This document shows positions 8,836-18,952 of a DNA stretch of 64,000 nucleotides, in pieces; the first letter of the stretch is position 1; every line of letters starts with the position of its first letter. The DNA is from Halomonas sp. GD1P12 (lineage in GTDB: Bacteria; Pseudomonadota; Gammaproteobacteria; Pseudomonadales; Halomonadaceae), in assembly GCF_025725645.1 (NCBI RefSeq), contig NZ_CP107007.1:1922001-1986000 (forward strand), read 5' to 3'. The notes beneath the pieces are model-generated. The model worked only from the letters and a program-made list of their open reading frames with translations, searched no databases and was not told the origin of the DNA. The translations under genes were made by a program, and so were the position numbers.

Positions 8836-9876
8836 ATGGCGCGTAGCGGTATTCAGTACGGGGACGTTCAACAGGCGATCGATACGCTGTTGAGTCAGGG
8901 AGACACTCCCAGCGTTCAGCGTATTCGCGAGGTGCTGGGCACCGGCAGTTTCACCACCATCAGTGAGCACTTTCGTCAGTGGCGCAGTGAGCGCGAGCAA
9001 AATCGCGACGTGCCGCCGCCCAGAGGCGTGCCGGAAGTGGTGGCCAACGCGGCCAGCTCGCTTTGGGCGCAGGCTCAGGAGGTCGCCAACGAAGCGCTGG
9101 CCCATTATCGGGAGGATGCCAATCGCCAAGTGCTCGAGGCGCGCGAAGCCGCCGAGCAGGCCGACCAGAACGCTCTTGACGCCGAGCAGCGCGAGAAAGC
9201 ACTGACAGAGCATTTGCGTCACACCGAAGCGAGACTCGAAGCGTTGAGCCGTGATCTGGCCACGCTCGAATCGACCCAGAGTCAGCTCGTCGAGCAGGCC
9301 ACCCGCGCCGAACAGCAAACCGAACGCTCTCATCGCGCCTTCGAGGCGTTAGAGAAGCGCTATCACGTGCTGGAAGAGAGCGGCCTAAAGGAGCGTCAGG
9401 CGCTTCAAAGCGGCTGGGAGCAGCGGCTGAGCCAGGAAGAGGAGCGCAACGAGGCCTCGGAAGGCAAGCTCATGGCGCTACTGGATACGCTCAGACAGGA
9501 GCGCGCTCAGCAGGACAAGGCGCACCAAAAGCGTGTGAATCAAATGGAGCAAAAACTGGGCGCTCTGGAAGAGTCGCTGGCAAGCGAAAAGCAGGCGCTG
9601 CAGCAAAAAAGTCGCGACGAGCAAAGCGCCCAGGAGTGCCTGGCGCGACTCGAGCAGGAGAATCAGCGCCTCAAGGAGCAAAACGCGACGCTGGCGCGAG
9701 AACGCGAAGAGACCGAACAGCGTCTGATAACAACGCGCTCGCAAGCGAGCGAGGCTAACGCTTGGCAGCAGACGCTCAATGAGCAGGTCGAGGCGCTTCA
9801 TCGCCAGCTCAAGGAGTTGCCTCAAACCCTTGAAGCGGCGCGCCAAAAAGAAGAAACGAAAAAGCCACTCCGCTGA
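8836..9876 (+). CDS. KfrA-like DNA-binding coiled-coil protein
   Basis: The N-terminal 60 residues (MARSGIQYGDVQQAID...GSFTTISEHFRQWR) match the KfrA N-terminal DNA-binding helix-turn-helix domain known from plasmid regulators. The rest, to residue 346, is almost continuous charged alpha-helix rich in Glu, Gln, Arg and Leu heptads, a long coiled coil. Plasmid KfrA proteins are autoregulators with a proposed filament or partition role; here the gene is chromosomal in context. The start at 8836 fits the family; an in-frame ATG at 8803 would add 11 residues. It is divergent from the tyrosine recombinase across the repeat and dyad region, suggesting shared control. It has no obvious forward terminator. 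Confidence 0.8.
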   Translation: MARSGIQYGDVQQAIDTLLSQGDTPSVQRIREVLGTGSFTTISEHFRQWRSEREQNRDVPPPRGVPEVVANAASSLWAQAQEVANEALAHYREDANRQVLEAREAAEQADQNALDAEQREKALTEHLRHTEARLEALSRDLATLESTQSQLVEQATRAEQQTERSHRAFEALEKRYHVLEESGLKERQALQSGWEQRLSQEEERNEASEGKLMALLDTLRQERAQQDKAHQKRVNQMEQKLGALEESLASEKQALQQKSRDEQSAQECLARLEQENQRLKEQNATLAREREETEQRLITTRSQASEANAWQQTLNEQVEALHRQLKELPQTLEAARQKEETKKPLR

Positions 9877-9885
9877 CGGAGTGGC
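9857..9885 (-). terminator. Intrinsic terminator of the BCCT transporter gene
   Basis: GCCACTCCG (9864-9872) pairs with CGGAGTGGC (9877-9885) around a CTGA loop. Read on the minus strand the stem is followed by a run of T. It lies just after the end of the minus-strand transporter gene and overlaps the last codons of the KfrA-like gene. Confidence 0.8.
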
Positions 9886-9928
9886 CTTCGTAGAGCCCAT
9901 GTGAGGCGAGCCGATTAAAACCAGACGC

Positions 9929-11569
9929 TCAGGTTTGCGGTTTTGGCGCCTCGTCCTCGGCTTCATCGGGCAGCTCCCAGCTGCCTTCCTCGCTCCAGGG
10001 ATCGTTCTCCGGAAACTCCTCGATATTGATCTCGGGATCCGAATAGTCCGGCTGGTAGCGCAGATCGTACTTTGCCGCGCGCACCATCGACATCATCAAC
10101 AGCACCGCGATCAACAAAAGCGGTACGCCGCTAACGATACTGGCGGTTTGCAGCGTCTCGAGCCCGCCCAAAAACAGCAGCGACATGGGCAGAAACGACA
10201 GCGTGAACGCCCAGAACAGGCGGTGGAATTTCCCCGGTTCCTCCTCCAGGTTCTTCTCCGCCGCGGACGAGAGAATGTAGGCAATGGAGTCGAAGGTGGT
10301 TGCGGTAAAGATCGACAGCAGTATCACGACCGCCGCCGTTACCAGCCAGGTCAGCGGCAATTCGCCGAGCACCGCGTAGAACGCCGCGTTGGCGGAGCTG
10401 TCGTTCATGATCTGAATGACGTCCAGGGTGCCGCTCAACTGCAGGTAGAGCCCGTAGTTACCCAGGATGATGAAAAATAGCGCACAGCCCAGCGACCCGA
10501 AAAAGATCGATCCCGCGACCATGGTCTTGATCCGACGCCCCTTGGAAATACGCGCGATGAAAAGCCCGACCGTAGGTGCGAACACCAGCCACCAGGCCCA
10601 GTAGAAAATCGTCCAGCTACGTGAGAAGCCTGTCTCCTCGAAACCGCCAAGCGCGCCGAAGGGTTCGGTCCAGGTCGCCATGCGCACCAGATTGCTCAGC
10701 ATCAGGCCGATCGAGTTGAGCCCGGTCTCCAGAATGAACACCGTGGGGCCGGCCACCAGAACGAACAGCAGCACACCAAGACCCAGCCACATGTTGATGT
10801 CGGACAGAAGCTCGATACCGCCCTTGAGGCCGCGCCAGGCGCTGGCGGCAAAGAGCGCCGTGGTACCTATCAGCACCAGAATCTGACTAAAGGCATTGGG
10901 CGTGAAATTGAAAAGGTTGCCCAGTCCTTCATTGATCAGTGGTACCAGAATGCCCAATGAAGTCGCGCCGCCGCCCAGCATACCGAAGATGAACAGAATA
11001 TTGATGACGTTGCCCAGCCAGCTTCGCGCGAGTTTCTCTCCCAGTACCGGGCGAATCGCTTCGCTGATGCGCAGCACCTTGTTCTTGCGCACATGAAGAA
11101 AGTACGCCATGGGAAGCGCCGGTACGAGATAGATCGACCAGGCGATCGGCCCCCAGTGGAACATGCCATAAGTGGCCGCCCAAGCGGTCGCCTCCTCGGA
11201 AAACGGCTCGAGATGAAACGGCGGCGACTGAAGGTAGTACATCCACTCCACCATGCCCCAGAACACCACCGCCCCGCCGATCCCGGCGGCAAACAGCATC
11301 GCCCCCCAGGAGAGCAGCGAAAACTCCGGCTCGGCATCGATATCGCCGAGCTTGATCTGACCGATGTCGCTGAACACGATATAGATCATGAAGCCTAGTG
11401 ACGCGAGCCCCATTCCCAAGTAGAGCATGCCAAAATTACGCGACACGAACGCCTGCGCCGCCATGACCCACACACGCCCCACTTCTGGAAAGAGAATCAA
11501 GGGTAGCGTTACCAGCAGCAAAAGCCCTAGCGAGCCGAAAAAGATCGGCTTGTGAATGTTGGATAACAT
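9929..11569 (-). CDS. BCCT family betaine/carnitine/choline transporter
   Basis: A 546-residue inner-membrane transporter with about 12 helices, of the betaine-carnitine-choline family that imports quaternary ammonium compounds as osmoprotectants or nutrients. Family hallmarks are AAGIGGAVVFWGMVEWMYYL (about 94-113) and the aromatic box WTIFYWAWWLVFAPTVGLFIARISKGR (about 318-344). The pattern FWGMVEWMYYLQSPPFHLEP is closer to CaiT-type (FWG.IEW.YYY..PPF.LEP) than to BetP-type sequences. The C terminus (about 500-546) is acidic and hydrophilic, unlike the long basic osmosensing tail of BetP. It stands alone, with a terminator behind it. Substrate not resolved: betaine, carnitine or a related compound. 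Confidence 0.88.
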   Translation of the reverse strand: MLSNIHKPIFFGSLGLLLLVTLPLILFPEVGRVWVMAAQAFVSRNFGMLYLGMGLASLGFMIYIVFSDIGQIKLGDIDAEPEFSLLSWGAMLFAAGIGGAVVFWGMVEWMYYLQSPPFHLEPFSEEATAWAATYGMFHWGPIAWSIYLVPALPMAYFLHVRKNKVLRISEAIRPVLGEKLARSWLGNVINILFIFGMLGGGATSLGILVPLINEGLGNLFNFTPNAFSQILVLIGTTALFAASAWRGLKGGIELLSDINMWLGLGVLLFVLVAGPTVFILETGLNSIGLMLSNLVRMATWTEPFGALGGFEETGFSRSWTIFYWAWWLVFAPTVGLFIARISKGRRIKTMVAGSIFFGSLGCALFFIILGNYGLYLQLSGTLDVIQIMNDSSANAAFYAVLGELPLTWLVTAAVVILLSIFTATTFDSIAYILSSAAEKNLEEEPGKFHRLFWAFTLSFLPMSLLFLGGLETLQTASIVSGVPLLLIAVLLMMSMVRAAKYDLRYQPDYSDPEINIEEFPENDPWSEEGSWELPDEAEDEAPKPQT

Positions 11570-11788
11570 CGACGACGTTTTAATGATCCTGTCTCCCGAA
11601 CGTGTTGGTAGAGTTAAGAGTTATTAGTGATTGGGCTCAAGAGAGCGAAACCCAAGTCGCACGTCTCTACTCAACCATACTACCGGGCGCCGTTTTATCA
11701 ATTTTCTGACGCAGCCAAGCGTTGACTGTCGGTTAAAATCCCGCTGTCGACCGGAGCAGCGTGATCGATACCGGTGACCCAAGCGCTA
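11570..11788. other. Intergenic region upstream of the BCCT transporter
   Basis: With the nfuA terminator this makes a 320-base gap without a gene. It presumably carries the leader and promoter of the minus-strand transporter gene. I see no convincing -35/-10 pair, riboswitch or repeat. Confidence 0.4.
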
Positions 11789-11822
11789 AAAAAAGCGCCC
11801 CGCAATGGCGGGGCGCTTTTCA
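11789..11822. terminator. Strong terminator downstream of nfuA
   Basis: GCGCCCCGC (11795-11803) pairs with GCGGGGCGC (11808-11816) around AATG, extended by A and T runs on both sides. On the minus strand it follows nfuA by about 70 bases. The poly-T on either strand makes it potentially bidirectional. Confidence 0.88.
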
Positions 11823-11889
11823 CTGTCAAGCGTGTTCGATAAGGCAGTAAAAACGCCTACAACCTCAGCCGACCATTTACAGACACGTA

Positions 11890-12492
11890 TCAGTAGTAAG
11901 CGTTGGTCGTATCCGAGTGGTCGGTCACGTCGCGGATACCGGCGAGTTCCGGAATGCGCTCGATCAGGGTTTTCTCGACGCCGTCTTTCAATGTCAAATC
12001 CACCGCCGCGCAGCCCTGGCAGCCGCCGCCGAAGGCGAGAACCGCCACCTTCTTGTCGGTCAGCTCGATCAGTTTGATCTCGCCACCGTGAGCGGCAAGA
12101 CCCGGGTTGATCTCGCTGTAGAGCACGTAGTTGATGCGATCTTCCAGCGGGCTATCCGCATTCACCTTGGGCATCTTGGCGTTGGGCGCCTTGATGGTGA
12201 GCTGTCCACCCATGCGGTCGGCGTTGAAATCCACCACTGCCTCTTCCAAAAACGCCAAGCTGTTCTTGTCGAGATAGACGTTGATCTTCTCGAGCTCGAG
12301 CAGCACGTCCGTAGGCTCTTCTTCGCCTGGGCGGCAGTAAGCCAGGCAGGTTTCCGCGTAGGGGGTGCCGGGCTGGGTGATGAAGATACGCACCGCAATG
12401 CCATCCACGTTTTGCTTTTCCAGCAGTTCCGCAAGATAGTCCTGGGCGCTATCGGTGATGTCGATGCCGGGCGCTTCGATAGTCGTGGTCAT
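11890..12492 (-). CDS. nfuA: Fe-S biogenesis protein NfuA
   Basis: NfuA is an Fe-S cluster carrier that delivers clusters to apo-proteins, particularly under stress. The N-terminal A-type-like domain (about 1-95) is followed by the Nfu domain with the cluster-binding pair in [12 protein letters not shown] (about residues 150-161). I choose the ATG at 12492 ([10 protein letters not shown]): a strong AGGAGG ribosome site lies 12 bases upstream, while the ATG four codons earlier directly abuts it. The resulting 200 residues match the normal length of about 190-200. It is a single-gene unit divergent from metH. Confidence 0.95.
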   Translation of the reverse strand: MTTTIEAPGIDITDSAQDYLAELLEKQNVDGIAVRIFITQPGTPYAETCLAYCRPGEEEPTDVLLELEKINVYLDKNSLAFLEEAVVDFNADRMGGQLTIKAPNAKMPKVNADSPLEDRINYVLYSEINPGLAAHGGEIKLIELTDKKVAVLAFGGGCQGCAAVDLTLKDGVEKTLIERIPELAGIRDVTDHSDTTNAYY

Positions 12493-12772
12493 GAGCGGTC
12501 TCATCCTCCTGTGGTAGCGGCGGTGCCGCGTCACATGTCATTTGCCTCTATGGTATGCAAAACCGACTGCGGACACAATCCCGACCATTTTAGTAAACTA
12601 TTAGTTCCTGCAGCTCTTGCCAGCCCTTTTACCATCGATATTGGCGCGAAAGCCTGGCCAGTTGACGCCCCGAGTGCTGCCCCGATCAAGCGCGTTTGAT
12701 ATGATAAGTGCCATTTGCGTCGATGTTCGCGCCGAACTTCCCTGATTGCGCTGTTGGAGACTCCCCTTCGCC

Positions 12773-15700
12773 ATGGCTTTACGAGATATGACCGCATCGC
12801 TCACCCAACGTCTTTCCCGAAACATCCTGCTTCTGGATGGCGGTATGGGCACCATGTTGCAAAACGCAGCGCTCAGCGAGGCGGAGTTCCGTGGCGAGCG
12901 CTTCAAGGCGTGGCCATCGGATCTCAAGGGCAACAATGACCTGCTGGCGCTGACCCAGCCCGAACTGGTCGCGCGCATCCACCGCGACTACCTCGAGGCC
13001 GGCGCGGACATACTCGAAACCAACACCTTCAACAGCACCCGCCTCTCCCAGGCCGATTACGGCATGGAGGAGCTGGTAATCGAGCTCAACCGCGAAGCCG
13101 CACGGCTTGCGCGCCAGGTGTGTGACGAGGTGACCGAAGAGACCGGCGTCCCTCGCTTCGTGGCCGGGGTGCTGGGCCCGACCTCGCGCACCGCCTCGCT
13201 CTCGCCAGACGTCAATGATCCGGCCAAGCGCAACGTCACCTTCGATGCGCTGTACGAGAACTATTATGAAGCCGCGGCGGCGCTGATCGATGGCGGCAGC
13301 GACTTGATCATGATCGAAACGATCTTCGACACGCTCAACGCCAAGGCGGCGATCTACGCGCTCGAAGTGCTGTTCGAGGATCTGGGCAAGCGCCTTCCCG
13401 TGATGATCTCCGGCACGATTACCGACGCCTCCGGGCGTACGCTGTCGGGCCAGACCACCGAGGCATTCTGGAACTCGGTGCGCCACGCCAAGCCCTTGAC
13501 CGTCGGGCTCAACTGCGCCCTTGGCGCCGAGGAGCTGCGCCCCTATCTCGAAGAGCTTTCGACCCGCGCCGACACCTATGTCTCCGCGCACCCCAACGCC
13601 GGGCTTCCCAACGAGTTCGGCGAGTACGACCAGACCCCGGAAGAGATGGCCGCCATCGTCGGCGAGTTCGCCCAAAGCGGGCTGGTCAACATCATCGGCG
13701 GCTGCTGTGGCTCGACCCCGGAACACATTCGCGCCATTGCTGACGCGGTGCGTGATGTGGCGCCGCGTCAAATCCCGCAGCGCTCGACGGCGTGCCGACT
13801 CTCCGGGCTCGAGCCGTTCAACATCGAGGCGGACTCGCTGTTCGTCAACGTCGGCGAGCGCACCAACGTCACGGGCTCAGCGCGCTTCAAGCGCCTGATC
13901 GTCGAAGAGGACTTCACCACCGCGCTCGAGGTGGCGCTGGAGCAGGTGGAAAATGGCGCCCAGGTGATCGATATCAACATGGACGAAGGGATGCTCGAAT
14001 CCCGGGAAGCCATGGAGCGTTTTCTGAACCTGATCGCCGGCGAGCCGGACATCGCGCGCGTGCCGATCATGATCGACTCCTCCAAATGGGAGATCATCGA
14101 AACCGGGCTCAAGTGTGTGCAGGGCAAGGCGGTCGTCAACTCGATCTCGTTGAAGGAAGGCGAAGCCGCCTTTCGCGAGCAGGCGACCAAGTGCATGCGC
14201 TACGGTGCGGCGATCGTGGTCATGGCCTTCGATGAGGAAGGCCAGGCAGACACCTTCGCGCGCAAGACCGAAATTTGCGAACGAGCGTATCGCCTGCTGG
14301 TCGATGAAATCGGCTTTCCCGCCGAGGACATCATCTTCGATCCCAACATCTTCGCCATCGCCACCGGCATCGAGGAGCACAACAACTACGCGGTGGACTT
14401 CATCGAAGCGTGCCGCTGGATTCGCGAGAACCTGCCCCACGCCATGATCTCCGGCGGCGTCTCCAACGTGTCGTTCTCCTTTCGCGGCAACAACCCGGTG
14501 CGCGAAGCGATCCACTCGGTGTTCTTGTTCCACGCGATCAAGAACGGTCTTTCCATGGGCATCGTCAACGCCGGCCAGCTCGCGGTCTACGACGACCTGC
14601 CGGCCAAGCTTCGCGACGCGGTCGAGGACGTGGTGCTCAACCGCCGTGATGACGCCACCGAGCGCCTTCTGGACATTGCCGACGAGTACAAGGGCGACGG
14701 CAGCAGCGGCCCGAAAAAGGAGGACCTGGAGTGGCGCGGCCTACCGGTGAACAAGCGCATCGAGCATGCGCTGGTCAAGGGCATCACCGCCCACATCGAA
14801 GCCGACACCGAAGAGGCCCGCGCCCAGGCCGCGCGCCCCATCGAGGTGATCGAAGGCCCCCTGATGGACGGCATGAACGTGGTCGGCGATCTGTTCGGCG
14901 CCGGCAAGATGTTTTTGCCACAGGTGGTTAAATCCGCCCGCGTCATGAAGCAGGCGGTAGCGTATCTGATTCCCTACATCGAGGCGGAAAAGAGCGAGGA
15001 CACCCAGGCCAAGGGCAAGATCGTCATGGCCACGGTAAAAGGCGATGTTCACGACATCGGTAAGAACATCGTCGGCGTGGTGCTCCAGTGCAACAACTAT
15101 GAGGTGATCGACCTGGGCGTGATGGTGCCCGCCGAAAAGATCCTCAAGGCCGCCGAAGAGCACAATGCCGATATCATCGGCCTCTCCGGGCTGATCACGC
15201 CGTCGCTGGACGAGATGGTTCACGTGGCCAAGGAGATGCAGCGCCGCGGCATGGATTTGCCGCTTCTGATCGGTGGCGCCACCACGTCGAAAGCGCACAC
15301 CGCGGTGAAGATCGAGCCGCAGTACGAGCACCCGGTGATCTACGTCACCGACGCCTCGCGGGCCGTCGGCGTGGCCGGGCGGCTGTTGACGCCGAGCCTG
15401 AAGGCGGAGTATGTCCAGAGCATTCGCGATGAGTACGTGGTGGTGCGCGAGCGCAACGCCAAGCGCAGACCCAAGGCGGCGGATCTCGACTACACCCAGG
15501 CGCGCAAGCGCCGCTTCAAGACCGACTGGAACGAGGTGACGCCCGTCCCCCCTTTGCAGCCCGGCATCACCGTGTTCGAAAACTACGATTTGCGTGAGCT
15601 GGTGGAGCGCATCGATTGGACGCCGTTTTTCATGAGCTGGCAGCTCGCCGGCAAGTATCCGAAGATTCTCAACGATGAAGTCGTCGGCGAGGCGGCGCGC

Positions 15701-16489
15701 AACCTGTTCGAGGATGCCCAGGTGATGCTCGAGAAGTTGCTCTCCGAGGGCCATATCCACGCCCGCGGGGTAATCGGGCTGTGGCCGGCCAACACGGTCG
15801 ATGACGATGTGATCGAGGTCTACGCCGATGAAAGCCGCGAGCAGGTCGTCGAGCGGCTGCACCATATTCGCCAGCAGACCACCAAGGGCCGCGACGGGCT
15901 TTGTTACAGCCTGGCGGACTTCGTCGCGCCCAGGGAGAGCGGCAAACCCGACTGGATCGGCGGCTTTGCGGTCACCACCGGTCATGGCGTCGATGAGCTC
16001 TCGAAAGCCTATGAAAAAGCCGGTGACGACTACAGCGCGATCATGGTCCAGGCACTCACCGACCGGCTGGCGGAGGCGTTTGCCGAGCGCATCCACGAGC
16101 GCGTGCGTAAGGAGTTCTGGGGCTACGTGAAAGATGAAACGCTCGATAACGACGCGCTGATCGCCGAAAAGTACCAGGGCATTCGCCCGGCGCCGGGGTA
16201 TCCGGCCTGCCCCGACCACACCGAGAAGGCGACCCTGTTCAGGCTTTTGGATGCCACCGAGAACACCGGGCTGGCGCTGACGGAGAACTTCGCCATGTGG
16301 CCAGCCGCGGCGGTGTCCGGCTGGTACTTCGCCCACCCGCAGTCGAAGTACTTCTCCACGGGCAAGATTACTCGCGACCAGGTCGAGGCGCTGGCGGCGC
16401 GCAAGGCCATGAGCCTCGAGGAGCTCGAGCGCTGGCTCTCGCCAGTGCTCTCCTACGAGCCGGAACCGGCGGCCAGCGCCGCGGTTTGA
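12773..16489 (+). CDS. metH: Cobalamin-dependent methionine synthase
   Basis: MetH transfers a methyl group from 5-methyltetrahydrofolate through cobalamin to homocysteine, giving methionine. All modules are present in 1238 residues. The homocysteine domain has zinc ligands in GLNCALG and Cys311-Cys312 of GGCCGSTP; the pterin domain follows (around 350-640). The cobalamin module has the axial-ligand motif DVHDIGKNI with His760, and the C-terminal reactivation domain contains [15 protein letters not shown]. The ATG at 12773 follows [14 protein letters not shown] at 12788 is an alternative. A -10-like TATGAT lies at 12700-12705 but no clear -35. I see no SAM, SAH or cobalamin riboswitch in the leader. 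Its use implies B12 uptake or synthesis elsewhere. Confidence 0.98.
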   Translation: MALRDMTASLTQRLSRNILLLDGGMGTMLQNAALSEAEFRGERFKAWPSDLKGNNDLLALTQPELVARIHRDYLEAGADILETNTFNSTRLSQADYGMEELVIELNREAARLARQVCDEVTEETGVPRFVAGVLGPTSRTASLSPDVNDPAKRNVTFDALYENYYEAAAALIDGGSDLIMIETIFDTLNAKAAIYALEVLFEDLGKRLPVMISGTITDASGRTLSGQTTEAFWNSVRHAKPLTVGLNCALGAEELRPYLEELSTRADTYVSAHPNAGLPNEFGEYDQTPEEMAAIVGEFAQSGLVNIIGGCCGSTPEHIRAIADAVRDVAPRQIPQRSTACRLSGLEPFNIEADSLFVNVGERTNVTGSARFKRLIVEEDFTTALEVALEQVENGAQVIDINMDEGMLESREAMERFLNLIAGEPDIARVPIMIDSSKWEIIETGLKCVQGKAVVNSISLKEGEAAFREQATKCMRYGAAIVVMAFDEEGQADTFARKTEICERAYRLLVDEIGFPAEDIIFDPNIFAIATGIEEHNNYAVDFIEACRWIRENLPHAMISGGVSNVSFSFRGNNPVREAIHSVFLFHAIKNGLSMGIVNAGQLAVYDDLPAKLRDAVEDVVLNRRDDATERLLDIADEYKGDGSSGPKKEDLEWRGLPVNKRIEHALVKGITAHIEADTEEARAQAARPIEVIEGPLMDGMNVVGDLFGAGKMFLPQVVKSARVMKQAVAYLIPYIEAEKSEDTQAKGKIVMATVKGDVHDIGKNIVGVVLQCNNYEVIDLGVMVPAEKILKAAEEHNADIIGLSGLITPSLDEMVHVAKEMQRRGMDLPLLIGGATTSKAHTAVKIEPQYEHPVIYVTDASRAVGVAGRLLTPSLKAEYVQSIRDEYVVVRERNAKRRPKAADLDYTQARKRRFKTDWNEVTPVPPLQPGITVFENYDLRELVERIDWTPFFMSWQLAGKYPKILNDEVVGEAARNLFEDAQVMLEKLLSEGHIHARGVIGLWPANTVDDDVIEVYADESREQVVERLHHIRQQTTKGRDGLCYSLADFVAPRESGKPDWIGGFAVTTGHGVDELSKAYEKAGDDYSAIMVQALTDRLAEAFAERIHERVRKEFWGYVKDETLDNDALIAEKYQGIRPAPGYPACPDHTEKATLFRLLDATENTGLALTENFAMWPAAAVSGWYFAHPQSKYFSTGKITRDQVEALAARKAMSLEELERWLSPVLSYEPEPAASAAV

Positions 16490-16668
16490 AGTGCCGCCAC
16501 CCGGCGCCGGCTTTACAACCGGTGCCGGCGTGCATACGCTTTATAAATATCATTCAAGAATAAAAAGATAATTATATATTCTTTCATAGAATATGACGAT
16601 CTGCGTTAAGGTGGCGGTACTCGACCGTCCGTCTCGACGTGACCATTTCGCCATGCAGGACCGTGCAC

Positions 16669-18324
16669 ATGTACCGTTACGATATTCACGACCAAACGCT
16701 CGTCGATGAGCGGGTCGCTCAGTTCCGCGATCAGATGGAGCGTTACCAGGCCGGCAAGCTCGGAGAAGAGGAATTTCGCCCGCTGCGCCTGCAAAACGGT
16801 TTGTATATTCAGCGCCATGCGCCGATGCTGCGCATCGCCATTCCCTACGGCATGCTCGCCGGCCATCAGTTGAAAGCGCTGGCCGAGATCACGCGGCGCT
16901 ACGACCGTGGCTACGGCCACTTCACCACGCGCCAGAACCTGCAGCTCAACTGGCCGGCGCTGGAAGACGTGCCGGACATTCTGGGCGAGCTCGCCAAGGT
17001 GCAGATGCACGCCATCCAGACCAGCGGCAACTGTATTCGTAACACGACCAGCGATCAGTTCGCCGGTATCGCCAACGACGAGGTCGAAGACCCGCGCCCG
17101 TGGTGCGAGCTGATTCGCCAGTGGTCCACGCTGCACCCGGAATTCGCCTACCTTCCGCGCAAGTTCAAGATCGCGGTCAGCGGCGCCAGTCACGACCGCG
17201 CGGCAATTCAGGTTCACGATATCGGCCTGCGCTTCTGGTACAACGCAGACCGCGAGCTACGCGTGAAGGTACTCGCCGGGGGCGGGCTGGGCCGTACGCC
17301 GATGATCGCCGAAACCGTACGCGAGGACCTGCCCTGGCAGCACCTGCTCACCTATCTCGAGGCCTGCGTTCGCGTCTATAACCAGTTCGGCCGCCGCGAC
17401 AACAAGTTCAAGGCGCGCATCAAGATTCTGGTCAAGGCGCTGGGCGTCGAAGAGTATCGCCGCCGCGTCGAAGAGGAGTGGGCGCATCTGAAAGACGGCC
17501 CGCAGACGCTGAACCAGGCCGCGGTGGATGACGCCAAACGCCACTTCCCCGAGCCCGAGCGCCGCGAAGTGGCACAAAGCTCAATCGACGCTTTCGAGGC
17601 GTTACGCGGCGAGAACCGCGCCTTTGCGCGCTTTGTCACCAACAACGTGACCGACCACAAGGTGCCGGGCTACAAGGCGGTAACGCTCTCGCTCAAGCGC
17701 CGCGAGCACGCCCCGGGCGATGTGACCGCCGATCAGATGGACGCGGTCGCGGATCTGGCCGACCGTTATGGCTTCGGCGAAATTCGCGTGACCCACGAAC
17801 AGAACCTGGTGCTGTCCGACGTGCCGGTCGACGAGATCGAAACGCTCTGGCACGAGCTCGAGGCGCTCGGCATGGCCAACCCCACCGTCGGCACGCTCAA
17901 CGACATCATCTGCTGCCCCGGCGGCGATTACTGCTCTTTGGCCAACGCGGTCTCGATCCCGATCGCCCAGTCGCTGCAGGAGCGCTTCGAGGATCTGGAT
18001 TTCCTCTATGATTTGGGCCCGATCGATCTCAATATTTCGGGCTGCATGAACGCCTGCGGCCACCACCACGTCGGCCACATCGGCATTCTCGGGGTCGATA
18101 AAAAAGGCGAGGAGTATTATCAGGTCTCGATCGGCGGTAACTCCACCGACGACGCCTCGCTTGGCAAGATTCTGGGCCCGTCGTTCTTCCGCGAAGACGT
18201 GCCTGACGTGGTCGAAAAAGTGCTCGAAGTGTACGTGGCCGAGCGCCACGAGGACGAGCGCTTTCTCGATACCTACCGCCGCATCGGCCTGAAACCCTTC
18301 AAGGAGCGCGTGTATGCCCACTGA
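16669..18324 (+). CDS. cysI: Sulfite reductase hemoprotein (siroheme/4Fe-4S)
   Basis: The 551-residue enzyme belongs to the nitrite/sulfite reductase family and would reduce sulfite to sulfide for cysteine synthesis. The two halves of the 4Fe-4S/siroheme site are Cys416-x5-Cys422 (CPGGDYC) and Cys459-x3-Cys463 (CMNACG), followed by HHHVGHIG. The start at 16669 has AGGA upstream. No flavoprotein subunit (cysJ) is adjacent. The partner is the DUF934 gene, overlapping by 11 bases, an arrangement also known from Pseudomonas. The electron donor is therefore uncertain, possibly ferredoxin. The AT-rich gap upstream (16540-16610) may hold CysB-type regulation, but I cannot define a site. Confidence 0.92.
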   Translation: MYRYDIHDQTLVDERVAQFRDQMERYQAGKLGEEEFRPLRLQNGLYIQRHAPMLRIAIPYGMLAGHQLKALAEITRRYDRGYGHFTTRQNLQLNWPALEDVPDILGELAKVQMHAIQTSGNCIRNTTSDQFAGIANDEVEDPRPWCELIRQWSTLHPEFAYLPRKFKIAVSGASHDRAAIQVHDIGLRFWYNADRELRVKVLAGGGLGRTPMIAETVREDLPWQHLLTYLEACVRVYNQFGRRDNKFKARIKILVKALGVEEYRRRVEEEWAHLKDGPQTLNQAAVDDAKRHFPEPERREVAQSSIDAFEALRGENRAFARFVTNNVTDHKVPGYKAVTLSLKRREHAPGDVTADQMDAVADLADRYGFGEIRVTHEQNLVLSDVPVDEIETLWHELEALGMANPTVGTLNDIICCPGGDYCSLANAVSIPIAQSLQERFEDLDFLYDLGPIDLNISGCMNACGHHHVGHIGILGVDKKGEEYYQVSIGGNSTDDASLGKILGPSFFREDVPDVVEKVLEVYVAERHEDERFLDTYRRIGLKPFKERVYAH

Positions 18325-18862
18325 TGCCAAAGACGCCGCGGCACAGGATACCGCCCCGGCGCCGGTTCACGTCGACCATTTGATCAATGACGGCGAGCTC
18401 GCCGCCGAGAACGCCTGGTGCGTCTCGTATGACGATGAGGCCCTGCCCGAGCAGCTGCCGGCGTTCGTACCGCTGGCGCTCTGGCGCGAGCACTTGGGTG
18501 ACACCGACCTCGCCCCGCTGTTGACCAGCGACACCGAGCTTACACCGGCGCTGGGTGAAGAGCTGAAAAAGGCTCACGCGGTGGCGATCGACTTCCCCGC
18601 CTTCACCGACGGGCGCGGCTACAGCCTGGCGCGGCTTCTGCGCGAGCGCTACGGCTTTACGGGCGAGCTTCGCGCGGTGGGCGATGTGCTGATCGATCAG
18701 CTCAACTACATGGAGCGCTGCGGCTTCAACGCCATGGCGCTGCGCCAAGATCAGGATCCGGAAACCGCCCTGCGCGCGCTCAGTGCGTTCAGCGTGCGCT
18801 ATCAGACCGATGTCCAGACGCGCTCAGCGCTGTTCGAGCGCCGCCTGGCCGCTGCAGAGTAA
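18314..18862 (+). CDS. DUF934 protein, putative sulfite-reduction accessory
   Basis: A 182-residue protein of the DUF934 family, commonly annotated as an oxidoreductase probably involved in sulfite reduction because it follows cysI. The family core is visible as FPAFTDGRGYSLARLLRERYGFTGELRAVGDVLIDQLNYMERCGFNAM (about residues 94-138). The N-terminal approximately 25 residues are an Ala/Pro/Asp-rich extension. It overlaps cysI by 11 bases, indicating coupled translation. No cofactor motif (flavin, Fe-S) is recognisable, so a direct redox role is unproven. A terminator follows. Confidence 0.9.
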   Translation: MPTDAKDAAAQDTAPAPVHVDHLINDGELAAENAWCVSYDDEALPEQLPAFVPLALWREHLGDTDLAPLLTSDTELTPALGEELKKAHAVAIDFPAFTDGRGYSLARLLRERYGFTGELRAVGDVLIDQLNYMERCGFNAMALRQDQDPETALRALSAFSVRYQTDVQTRSALFERRLAAAE

Positions 18863-18908
18863 ACGCTTTATAAAACCGAGCGGCGCGTTTCTGGCCGCTA
18901 ATCGAAAG

Positions 18909-18932
18909 GGCAGCCTACGGGCTGCCTTTTTT
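18909..18932 (+). terminator. Intrinsic terminator of the cysI-DUF934 operon
   Basis: GGCAGCC (18909-18915) pairs with GGCTGCC (18920-18926), followed by six T. It lies about 45 bases after the DUF934 stop. Confidence 0.88.
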
Positions 18933-18952
18933 GTCGTTGCGCATTGAGCGCG

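Noticed and set aside
12535-12772. Leader of metH considered for a SAM, SAH or cobalamin riboswitch
   Set aside because: No conserved core, such as a B12 box or SAH-type stem pattern, could be found.
14741-16336. 531-codon open frame antisense to metH
   Set aside because: It lies entirely within the well-conserved metH and has no recognisable domain; long antisense frames are common in GC-rich genes.
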